Positions 31,087 through 38,104 of a stretch of 40,737 bases of DNA are shown here, one piece after another. Within the stretch, counting starts at the first letter, position 1, and each line of letters opens with the position of its first letter. Origin of the DNA: Streptomyces sp. NRRL B-24085 (lineage in GTDB: Bacteria; Actinomycetota; Actinomycetes; Streptomycetales; Streptomycetaceae); contig NZ_LJBR01000038.1 of NCBI RefSeq assembly GCF_001282115.1, positions 1 to 40,737 of the forward strand, read 5' to 3'. A program made the translations under genes and the position numbers. Below the pieces are notes generated by a model. That model saw nothing but the letters and a program-made list of their open reading frames with translations. It did no database searches and was not told where the DNA came from.

Positions 31087-31329
31087 CTACAGGGCCTCGG
31101 TCTCCAGAGCCCGCGCCTGACGCCGCAACTCCACGCGGGCGGCAGGACGAGACGGCTGGACTGACCAGTGCCGATGCCACGCGATCCGGGAGGACAAGAC
31201 CAGGAGCCGTCGACGCAGGGCTGTGGCCCCCACCGTGGGAGGCAGTGCGGCAAGTGCGTCGTACGTGCGATACCAGTCATGTTGCGCTTGCAGCAGGTCA
31301 CGAGGGTAGGGCGCAAACTCCATGGCCAT
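31087..31329 (-). CDS. Small hypothetical protein paired with DUF6233
   Basis: 80 residues from ATG 31329 (ATG 31323 also possible). Reads MEFAPYPRDLLQAQHDWYRT, YDALAALPPTVGATALRRRL, LVLSSRIAWHRHWSVQPSRP, AARVELRRQARALETEAL. This helical protein occurs, as far as I recall, in many Streptomyces next to DUF6233 genes. No function known. Its stop lies 13 nt before the next start, so the two are probably cotranscribed. Confidence 0.65.
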   Translation of the reverse strand: MAMEFAPYPRDLLQAQHDWYRTYDALAALPPTVGATALRRRLLVLSSRIAWHRHWSVQPSRPAARVELRRQARALETEAL

Positions 31330-31534
31330 ATTCAATCATTTGTTCGATTCTCGGCGCATCTCTCGCCGTCTGGTGTGCCTCGCAGTGATGGTTGGCCATT
31401 CGCAGTGCTACTTGGCCCCCGTCACCTTCGAGAGACGGCGTGTATCCGAAGGTGGCGTCGGCCGATGGTGACCACTGCGGTGAAGCCGAGGACGCTCGCT
31501 CTGCCGATGAGCAACGCCGTTCCTGCGGCGAAGA

Positions 31535-31568
31535 CCACGTTCATGCATCGTTCGCTGCATGAACGTGG
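31535..31568. terminator. Long perfect hairpin
   Basis: CCACGTTCATGCA-8 nt-TGCATGAACGTGG, 13-bp perfect stem, in the non-coding stretch 31330-31603 between the DUF6233 pair and the first IS5-family element. No T tract. Terminator or protein-binding palindrome; nothing else is seen in this gap. Confidence 0.5.
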
Positions 31569-31603
31569 GTTATGTGCTGCCAGCCGCGCTCTGGACCGGC
31601 TAA

Positions 31604-32726
31604 GAGGTCGTTTTCTCCCGTTGTTTCATCCTGGTATGCGGATTTGATCCGGTGATGTCGGGTCGCGCCAGGAGATGGTGTTCTCTCCGGTGAGGCGGCG
31701 GGCCATGAGGTCGGTCATGGCGAGGTGGATCATGGCTTCGGAGCGGGCAGGGAGGGTCTCGTAGTCGCGGGCCAGGCGGCGGTGGAGCATCAGCCAGCCG
31801 TAGGTCCGCTCGACCGTCCACCGCTTCGGGATCGGGGTGAATCCCCTGGCCCCAGGGGTGCGTTGGACGATTTCGAGGTCGATGCCGAGGGCTGCGGCGT
31901 GCTCGACGAAGTGCTTGCGGTAGCCGCCGTCGACCCAGACCTTGCGCAGGGTGGGGTGGTCGGCGGCGGCCTGCTCCAGGAGAGGTCGGCCGGCGGTGGA
32001 ATCCTGGACGCCGGCCGCGGTGACCAGCACCGCGAGCAGCAGGCCGAGGGTGTCGGTGATGATGCTGCGCTTGCGGCCCACGATCTTTTTGCCCGCGTCG
32101 ACGCCCTGTGTCCTGGCGGGGACGGAAGTGGAGGTCTTGACGCTCTGGGCGTCGATCACGCAGGCCGAGGGGTGGCGGTGTTTGCCCTCCTGCTGACGCA
32201 CCAACTCCCGTAAGAGGCCGTTGAGCTGGGCGAACACGCCTTCCTGCTGCCATTTGGCGAAGTAGCCGTAGACCGTGTTCCAGTTCGGGAAGTCGTGCGG
32301 CAAGTAGCGCCACTGCACCCCGGTGCGGTCCACGTACAGGATCGCATTCATGATCTCGCGCAGGTCATGCTCAGGGGGCCGGCCGAAGTCCAGGGCCCGG
32401 CCGCGACGCTCGAAGCGCCACGCGGACAGGACCGGCTCAATCAACTCCCAGCGGGCATCGGACAGATCACTCGGATACGCACGACGGTCGGCCATGTCCT
32501 GGACCTACCGCCGGTCGGGGGCGTGCGCCCAGGCGTGCATCCTGCCTGGTGGAAGCACGGAACAGATCCGGGCGTCCTGGAATGAGACAGGCGTAAGCCG
32601 AATCGCGCCCCAGACGTCACACCATCGGCCTCAGAAAGCAAGACCACCTCGACAGCCCCACCCGCACCAGTTCATCGGCTGGCGCAATAGCGGAGCTATC
32701 ACCGCACTAGAGATGAAAACGACCTC
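31604..32726. mobile_element. IS5-family insertion sequence A
   Basis: 1123 bp, ends GAGGTCGTTTTC (31604-) and its reverse complement (-32726), flanked by TAA on both sides (31601-31603, 32727-32729). A 3-bp target repeat of TNA type is known for IS5 subgroups. It holds one transposase gene on the minus strand with a 231-nt leader and a 22-nt tail. The right TAA is shared with element B. Confidence 0.8.
31626..32495 (-). CDS. IS5-family transposase (element A)
   Basis: 289 residues from ATG 32495. N-terminal DUF4096-type part YPSDLSDARWELIEPVLSAW, REIMNAILYVDRTGVQWRYL PHDFP. DDE core: ACVIDAQSVKTSTSVPARTQ (first Asp), RKVWVDGGYRKHFVEHAAAL (second Asp), and FTPIPKRWTVERTYGWLMLH RRLARDYE with the catalytic Glu in WTVERTYGW. 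Full length, with no break. About 60 percent similar by eye to the transposase of neighbouring element B. Confidence 0.95.
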   Translation of the reverse strand: MADRRAYPSDLSDARWELIEPVLSAWRFERRGRALDFGRPPEHDLREIMNAILYVDRTGVQWRYLPHDFPNWNTVYGYFAKWQQEGVFAQLNGLLRELVRQQEGKHRHPSACVIDAQSVKTSTSVPARTQGVDAGKKIVGRKRSIITDTLGLLLAVLVTAAGVQDSTAGRPLLEQAAADHPTLRKVWVDGGYRKHFVEHAAALGIDLEIVQRTPGARGFTPIPKRWTVERTYGWLMLHRRLARDYETLPARSEAMIHLAMTDLMARRLTGENTISWRDPTSPDQIRIPG

Positions 32727-32729
32727 TAA

Positions 32730-33838
32730 GAGGACGTTCGCGTCACTTATGTGACGCTTCATGGGGGTTCGCTCCTGCCGGAATTCGCGTCGTACAGGCG
32801 AAACAGGTAGTTTGCGGCCGCAGTCGCGTCGGTGCTGATCTCGCATTTCGCGATGGTTAAAGCCGATAGCTCCTGTCCGGTTCGAATACCTTCTGAAAGA
32901 CGGCTTTTGCCTCGCTCGATCGAGCGATATGCCCGGGTGTGGTCCTCGTGCATGAGTATCCCCATGACCTCCTCGCAGCAGCGCCAGCCGTACCTGAGCG
33001 ATCTGTCCGATGCCCGCTGGGCATTGATCGAGCCGACGTTGACGGCCTGGCGGGCCGAGCGGCAGAAGACCTCGCTCAACCTCGGGGGAAAGGTCACTGA
33101 CCTGCGGGAAGTCATGAACGCGATCCTCTTCCTCAACCGGACCGGCGTCCCCTGGCGCTACCTGCCCCATGACTTCCCGCCGCACACCACCGTGTTCGGT
33201 TACTTCAGCGCCTGGACCGCCGACGGCACCATCGAGAAACTCGGCCTCCACCTGCACCGGATGGTCCGTGAGCAGGCAGGACGCACCGCCGAACCCACTG
33301 CCTGTGTCATTGACGCCCAGAGCGTCAAGACCGCGACCAGCGTTCCCACCGACACCCAAGGCACCGACGCCGGCAAGAAGATCGTCGGACGCAAACGCAG
33401 CATCGTCGTCGACACTCTCGGCCTGTTACTGCTGGTCATGGTGACCGCCGCCAGCGTCTCGGACAACGCGGCCGGTATCCAGCTCCTCACCCGCGTCGCC
33501 GCCGACCACCCCACCATCAGCAAGGCATGGGTCGACACCGGCTACAAGAAGAAGGCCATCGAACACGGCGCCTCGCTCGGTATCGATGTCGACGTCGTTC
33601 CACGGAACGAGCAGGTCAAAGGCTTTTCCGTGATCCCGCGGCGCTGGGTCGTGGAGCGGAGTTTCGGGTGGATCATGATGCACCGTCGCCTCGCCCGCGA
33701 CTACGAGACCAAACCGGCGCACTCCGAGAGCATGATTCGCCTCGCGATGATCTCCAATCTCGCAAAACGAGCGACGGGTGAAACGGTCATAACCTGGCAC
33801 AAACCATGAACTATCGCTTCTTCAAGCAGGACGTCCTC
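32730..33838. mobile_element. IS5-family insertion sequence B
   Basis: 1109 bp, ends GAGGACGT (32730-) and reverse complement (-33838), flanked by TAA (32727-32729 and 33839-33841). Transposase gene on the plus strand with a 222-nt leader and 29-nt tail, mirroring element A. It is head to head with A and separated from it only by the shared TAA. Confidence 0.75.
32952..33809 (+). CDS. IS5-family transposase (element B)
   Basis: 285 residues from ATG 32952 (frame open to 32832). Same domains as element A: YLSDLSDARWALIEPTLTAW, LREVMNAILFLNRTGVPWRY, ACVIDAQSVKTATSVPTDTQ (Asp), SKAWVDTGYKKKAIEHGASL (Asp), FSVIPRRWVVERSFGWIMMH (Glu in WVVERSFGW). Intact DDE triad and usual length, so probably functional. 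Confidence 0.95.
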   Translation: MSIPMTSSQQRQPYLSDLSDARWALIEPTLTAWRAERQKTSLNLGGKVTDLREVMNAILFLNRTGVPWRYLPHDFPPHTTVFGYFSAWTADGTIEKLGLHLHRMVREQAGRTAEPTACVIDAQSVKTATSVPTDTQGTDAGKKIVGRKRSIVVDTLGLLLLVMVTAASVSDNAAGIQLLTRVAADHPTISKAWVDTGYKKKAIEHGASLGIDVDVVPRNEQVKGFSVIPRRWVVERSFGWIMMHRRLARDYETKPAHSESMIRLAMISNLAKRATGETVITWHKP

Positions 33839-33851
33839 TAAGGGGAGAGCA

Positions 33852-33980
33852 TCACCGCGTCTGCACCCACCAGACGACCGTTGCGACGGCGGCTGAGCCC
33901 ACAGCCGCTCCCGCTCCACGAACCAACGCGAACAACGCGGTGCGTGCGAGTCGCTGACCAGTTGGACTGTTCCTCTTCAT
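33852..33980 (-). CDS. Small membrane peptide (42 residues)
   Basis: ATG 33980 with GGGGAGG 6 nt upstream. Reads MKRNSPTGQRLARTALFALV, RGAGAAVGSAAVATVVWWVQ TR: a basic N-terminus and one membrane helix. Divergent from the XRE regulator at 34164. The strong ribosome site speaks for expression. Its shape would also fit a type I toxin or a small regulator of membrane complexes; no family recognised. Confidence 0.5.
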   Translation of the reverse strand: MKRNSPTGQRLARTALFALVRGAGAAVGSAAVATVVWWVQTR

Positions 33981-34163
33981 TGCAGCCTCCCCAGGTGGGT
34001 CGCGGCCCTCAATGCCGCTGCGCCTGAGGTCCATTGATGGTGCTTCGGCGGCCCAACGGCAGTGCTCTCGAAGTACTTCGGAAAGGCCGTTGGCGAGCCG
34101 TAGGCTCGGCACACGAGTCGGAACTTCCGACTCGGAAGCAAGCCACGAACGGTGGGGGTTCGG

Positions 34164-35078
34164 ATGCTGGATAGATCTGCCCGCGTGAGCGCGGTTCCCC
34201 CCGTGGTCGTCGAGTTGTCCAAGTTGTGGGAGGTGGCGCAGGCCGAGGCTGGAGGCCGGTTGACGCTCACCCGGGTCAGCCGGGAATCAGGTGTCCCGGT
34301 GGCGACACTCAGCGATTGGCGCCGAGGTAACCACGTACCACGGGACGCAGAGGAATTGCTGAAAGTGGTCCGTTTGCTATGTGGATGGGCGAAACAGGAT
34401 CCGCCGGTCGAACGCCGCTGGCGACAACTAATGGAATCTCCGGCAGTCGCAGACGCTCCCCAGGTTCCATTCGCCTCTTCCGTTGTGGCCCTCCGTGACC
34501 ACCTCAGGTCCGCTTTCGCGGCGCCAGAGGTTTGGATTGACGCCATGTGTCTCAACGGCCAGTCGTTGGCAGTTGCAATGGGAGATCCCATTCATGCGAT
34601 TCATGCTGGGGAGGTGAAGCCAGAAAGGATCAACGTTCGAGTGCTGCTTCCCAGCCGAGACATTGATTTGGCGTTCCCTCGCGCGGCGAAGCCGGACGAT
34701 GACGAAGACGGCCATGTCCACCAGGCGTGGCTCAGTGAGCGTAACGCTCATGCAAGGTCGATGACGACCTCGCTGCGATCACTTCGCGCAACTCACGGCG
34801 TCGATGTGCAAGTTGCGTATCGGGCGATTCCTTTTGCCCCCATGGCGAAGCTGTACCTCATCAATGACAGCACCGCACTGTTTTCGTACTACACAATGGT
34901 GCGACGTGAGATAGAGATCGATCAACGGATCATGGAAGTGTATGACGCGGGTCCCATGGGCTTGGTGCGGGTTTTCGGAGCCGGTGAAAACGGTCCAGAC
35001 ACAGACTTCGTTGAGCAGTCGGTTCTCTGGTTCAACGCAATGTGGGAGACCATCTCCGTTGAGATGTCGTTCACGTAG
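34164..35078 (+). CDS. XRE-type regulator with C-terminal sensor-like domain
   Basis: 304 residues from ATG 34164. N-terminal helix-turn-helix (about 10-75): VELSKLWEVAQAEAGGRLTL, TRVSRESGVPVATLSDWRRG, AEELLKVVRLLCGWA. From about 105 an alpha/beta domain follows: VWIDAMCLNGQSLAVAMGDP, KPERINVRVLLPSRDIDLAF, PMAKLYLINDSTALFSYYTM, FVEQSVLWFNAMWETISVEM. This resembles the phospholipase-D-like or HKD-related module seen behind HTH domains in Streptomyces, without the HKD catalytic motif. Third-position GC is lower than in the conjugative block, suggesting another origin. Target unknown. Confidence 0.7.
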   Translation: MLDRSARVSAVPPVVVELSKLWEVAQAEAGGRLTLTRVSRESGVPVATLSDWRRGNHVPRDAEELLKVVRLLCGWAKQDPPVERRWRQLMESPAVADAPQVPFASSVVALRDHLRSAFAAPEVWIDAMCLNGQSLAVAMGDPIHAIHAGEVKPERINVRVLLPSRDIDLAFPRAAKPDDDEDGHVHQAWLSERNAHARSMTTSLRSLRATHGVDVQVAYRAIPFAPMAKLYLINDSTALFSYYTMVRREIEIDQRIMEVYDAGPMGLVRVFGAGENGPDTDFVEQSVLWFNAMWETISVEMSFT

Positions 35079-35139
35079 GCCGCTGGGCGGTGCCGCCTCG
35101 CGGTAGTACCGGCGGACAGCCCCTGGTGGGTTCACGTTC

Positions 35140-35308
35140 GTTGTCGCCGTGGCGTTACCGATCGGCCGACGTGTGGCAGCAGCGGCCCGAGGCCCTGCTC
35201 ACCGAACTCGGCGCGGCCTCGCCGCTGGACTGGTCCCGCTCGGCAGTCGACTCATCCCACGTCAGAGCCCTAGCCGACGGCCAGCGGCACGGCGAGATTT
35301 CGGACTGA
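35140..35308 (+). pseudogene. IS5-type transposase fragment
   Basis: The plus strand reads WRYRSADVWQQRPEALLTEL, GAASPLDWSRSAVDSSHVRA LADGQ. The AVDSSHVRAL segment is the first-Asp region of IS5-type DDE transposases (usually 'aiDgShvRA'). Neither the start nor the later catalytic motifs survive. Unlike elements A and B, it belongs to another IS5 branch. Confidence 0.65.
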
Positions 35309-35408
35309 AGGAGGAGCCGTGGCACCTGGCCGCCGCCGGTGAGGCATGCGACCGCCGTCCCGGATGTCACTGACGGCCCACGGACCCAAACGCCAATTGG
35401 ACCCGAGC

Positions 35409-35600
35409 CCGTGACCCAGTTGGCCAATCATCACTGAGCAAAGTGGCCAGTTGCGGTTGAGCGCGAGCCCGTGGCCTGCGACGCGTTTGGACGGATTGGC
35501 TATCTACCGGTGGAGGTCACATCTGGTTGCGCGGGTGCGGTTGTGACTGAGCGCCTTACCTGGCCACGGAGCGCTTCGGTTGGTCATTCTGAGCATGTGC
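35409..35600. repeat. Cluster of TGGCCA...TGAGC motifs
   Basis: Examples: TTGGCCAATCATCACTGAGC (about 35420), TGGCCAGTTGCGGTTGAGC (about 35442), TGGCCACGGAGC (about 35562), TTGGTCATTCTGAGC (about 35579). Further copies occur at about 36238-36280 (both orientations) and 37368-37390, all outside genes. Origin unknown. Confidence 0.45.
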
Positions 35601-35608
35601 TGGCCCGG

Positions 35609-36097
35609 TCATGGAGCGTCTGCCGTCTCCTTGAGGTGCCCGTTGTCGAAGCGCGTCCACCGGGTGTCGTCTTGGTCGGTGAAAGAGAAGGTGATGGGCA
35701 CGGCACTCACGGTCCCGTCTGCCAGCCCTAGGCGCTCAACGTCGGTGACGTTCTCGACCGCGTAGCGGATACTCGCCTCGGCCGGGACCATGTTGCTCAG
35801 CTGGATCACGGCGCCCCCCTCTCGGGGCAGGTGGACCATGTAAATCGGACCATCGCTCTTGTTCTCGATGACGTACTCCGCCGCACTGACGTCCGTGCCC
35901 TGCATGTATTCCTCCGTTGGGACAGCATGGCCGTGCACGCGGCGTGCCTGGGCACGGCGTTGCTGCTTCCGGTCTTGTCGCCAGAGGAGCAAGCCGAGGA
36001 GCAACGCACCCACGGTGCCGACCGCCGCAAAGGCTGTCGACCAGGCGCTCAGCCAGTCTGCCGGCGTGGGACCACTGTCGACGCGAACTCCGTGCAT
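35609..36097 (-). CDS. Single-pass membrane protein of unknown function
   Basis: 162 residues from ATG 36097 (frame open further upstream, but the Met before the membrane segment is the natural start). One N-terminal helix (WLSAWSTAFAAVGTVGALLL GLLLW) followed by a basic stop-transfer (RQDRKQQRRAQARR), then a cytoplasmic beta-rich domain (YVIENKSDGPIYMVHLPREG, MVPAEASIRYAVEN, PITFSFTDQDDTRWTRFDNG). Similar proteins in actinomycetes are unannotated. The 386-nt gap upstream (36098-36483) shows two TGGCCA motif copies and no gene. Confidence 0.6.
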   Translation of the reverse strand: MHGVRVDSGPTPADWLSAWSTAFAAVGTVGALLLGLLLWRQDRKQQRRAQARRVHGHAVPTEEYMQGTDVSAAEYVIENKSDGPIYMVHLPREGGAVIQLSNMVPAEASIRYAVENVTDVERLGLADGTVSAVPITFSFTDQDDTRWTRFDNGHLKETADAP

Positions 36098-36483
36098 GGA
36101 CGCACGGTAGACGCGGCCCTGTCTGTCGGCCGGGACGCTCGCCGCTGGGACTGGGCATGCGGAGAGACTTCCACCCTCTTCGTCTACCAGGCCCTTCTGG
36201 CTGGCCGAGGAACGCCCTGACCGCGTCAGGTCATCGTGGTGGCCAACTGGGATGCTCAGGTGGCCAATGTAAGGCGGCTCAGTCACAGCGGTGACGCCTG
36301 CCGGGCGCTGGATCCTTACCTAACGCTGACCGGTCCAAGCGAGGAAAGGGGGCGGCGGCACGCTGTCCCCTTCGCCTGAAGTCTGTCGCCGTTTCCCGGC
36401 CAGCCAGGCTCACGGTCGTGTCCGAATCCTCGGATCGGCCTGAGCGAGCGACGATTTACCAGCGACCTGACCGGCGGTCACGC
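36098..36483. other. Intergenic region
   Basis: No gene seen. It holds motif copies TGGCCAACTGGGATGCTCAG and GGTGGCCAATG near 36240-36270. The promoter of the 36097 gene is expected here. Confidence 0.5.
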
Positions 36484-37266
36484 TCAGGTGCTGCCATCGA
36501 GATGCGAGCGAGCCGCTTGGACGAAGTCTGTTCGCACTTCGTGGAAACGCCGCCACCGCCCGTGGGGGAAGCGCTCCACAGCTTCGCTTAGAGACAGTTG
36601 GTGTGCGTACGTGTAAACGAGGGCCGTGGTGTCAGAGGCAGCTAGCAAGTCCAAGGCGTGGATCTGGAGGCTGAGTCGCTGTCCGTACTCCGTGCTGCCC
36701 GGATCGTCGGAGTCCATTCCCCGCAGCTCCCGTAGGGACCTGAGAACCGCCGCGATCGGCCGATTCTCATCAGAGGGAACCTCGCGCTGCTCGAACTGCC
36801 CGGCACCTTCGAGTACTCCCATCGCGCGCACGGCAGTGAGTGCCTGTTCCAGCTCAAAGATCGTCCAGACTATGGCGCCCTGCAAGGCGTAGCCCTTAGT
36901 GACGAGCTGCTCGGGCCCTTCAAGCTCGATCTTGCGATATGCGTCAGTTGCGTCCACGTAGCGGGAATGAGCCACTTCGAGTTCCCGCTCGGCCTCCGGT
37001 AAATTCTCGTCGGCGAGATGTCCTGCCACGACTCCGGCAGTCAGCCTGAACTCATCCACGGCTCCGAGATATTCAACCCAGACGTCGCGCCTTACGGTTC
37101 GACGCCACTGTGCGTTTTGGTCTCGTCCCTGCGCCCTGACCGCTTCGATGGCCGCGTTCGCCTGCTCCTGCATGCCGCGTGCCTGCCAGCGGGCCCCGAA
37201 GAGGCCAAGCGCCACACCTGCCACTGCGATCAGCGCCGCGAGTACGGCAGCCGCCCCCTGATCCAT
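36484..37266 (-). CDS. Membrane-anchored helical protein of unknown function
   Basis: 260 residues from 37266. N-terminal membrane helix (AAVLAALIAVAGVALGLFGA) followed by an amphipathic helix (RWQARGMQEQANAAIEAVRA) that continues into a coiled-coil-like region and an all-helical body (VWVEYLGAVDEFRLTAGVVA, AIVWTIFELEQALTAVRAMG, HALDLLAASDTTALVYTY). The design is like that of many small actinobacterial anchored proteins of unknown role, sometimes placed beside phage-defence genes. No enzymatic motif seen. Confidence 0.65.
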   Translation of the reverse strand: MDQGAAAVLAALIAVAGVALGLFGARWQARGMQEQANAAIEAVRAQGRDQNAQWRRTVRRDVWVEYLGAVDEFRLTAGVVAGHLADENLPEAERELEVAHSRYVDATDAYRKIELEGPEQLVTKGYALQGAIVWTIFELEQALTAVRAMGVLEGAGQFEQREVPSDENRPIAAVLRSLRELRGMDSDDPGSTEYGQRLSLQIHALDLLAASDTTALVYTYAHQLSLSEAVERFPHGRWRRFHEVRTDFVQAARSHLDGST

Positions 37267-37517
37267 CCCGGCATTGTTTCACGCCGAAGATCACGCTGCA
37301 GGGGGCCCGGCGGCGCCGGCTCGTGGCCGGGAATGCGATGGATAGCTGGTCAGTCTCGCAACCGCGGCCAACTGGCCGCTGAGTGGCCACGGTTCGTGAA
37401 GTGCGGCTACGGGACCTGAGATCCCACACATAATGTCAACTGACAAGTTGTCCGCCGATATCGAACCCAGTCCGTGGAGTTCCTTGCCATCCAACGCAGT
37501 CACCATAGGTCACGGCG

Positions 37518-37784
37518 TTGGTGAGCGGGACGGACGCACCAACCCCTTTGCCAGTCACGTTAGTCGTCGCAGGTCAGCGCGGGGCGGACTACTGGATTCA
37601 TTGTGTAGATCTCATGCCGTTTGACATCTCGGAGGACTGTGGCAGGCGCATTGACGCGGTGTCTCACGCCGGTGGCCACGTGCCTGTCTCAGAAGCGTGG
37701 CCCTTTCCTCATTTCCCCCGGCAGATGGCCCGGGGAGAGCCTGAAGGTCAATGGCCGCCGGAGAGTTCGCCGCTGAGGCTGTGA
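37518..37784 (+). CDS. Doubtful small hypothetical protein
   Basis: 88 codons; LPVTLVVAGQRGADYWIHCV DLMPFDISEDCGRRIDAVSH looks protein-like, with mixed residue use unlike the usual GC-driven shadows. The start (37518) has no clear ribosome site and the end is Pro/Ser/Arg-rich. It may be a real small gene or the remnant of one. Confidence 0.25.
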   Translation: MVSGTDAPTPLPVTLVVAGQRGADYWIHCVDLMPFDISEDCGRRIDAVSHAGGHVPVSEAWPFPHFPRQMARGEPEGQWPPESSPLRL

Positions 37785-37802
37785 TGGAGAAGGGTGTGCA
37801 TC

Positions 37803-37855
37803 CGTAGGTCCGGGCGCTCCCGTCCGCGCCGCGGACGGGAGCGCCCGGACCTACG
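37803..37855. terminator. 53-bp near-perfect palindrome (25-bp arms, 3-nt loop)
   Basis: Left arm 37803-37827 starts CGTAGGTCCGGGCGCTCC; right arm 37831-37855 is its exact reverse complement; loop GCC. It lies about 250 nt beyond the end of the STAND gene (transcribed leftward), so it may end that transcript. Its length and perfection are far above a usual terminator. Confidence 0.6.
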
Positions 37856-38104
37856 AAGGTGTAGTCGCAGATCGGATAGACCGCCCCGGACACGAGTTCG
37901 CTTGCTCAAGCCCCGTCCATGGCGCTCCATTGGTCGTACTGACACGGCAATAGGCGAGATCGATCCCACGGCTTGGCGCCATGACGCGGGCTTTGAACCA
38001 AGCCTGGTGACGTCAGCTTCTGACACAAGGCGACCTGCGGGAACGTGATCACGGTCCGGCGGTCGGCCGCCTGTGTCACATCCGTGCTTGTGACACGGCG
38101 GTCA

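Larger units (their letters stand above)
35079..35608. other. Non-coding stretch with transposase debris and interspersed motifs
   Basis: 530 nt with no intact gene. The first part holds a transposase remnant (35140-35308). The rest is rich in TGGCCA followed by TGAGC motifs (see separate entries). Confidence 0.6.
37267..38104. other. Long intergenic region with a strong palindrome
   Basis: 838 nt with at most one doubtful small gene (37518-37784). It contains the 53-bp palindrome at 37803-37855. Near the 3' end of the STAND gene it has an inverted repeat GTGTCACA...TGTGACAC at about 38070-38095. Confidence 0.5.

Noticed and set aside
37803..37855. Insertion-sequence end
   Set aside because: Both arms are in one place with a 3-nt loop, and no transposase or target duplication is linked to them.
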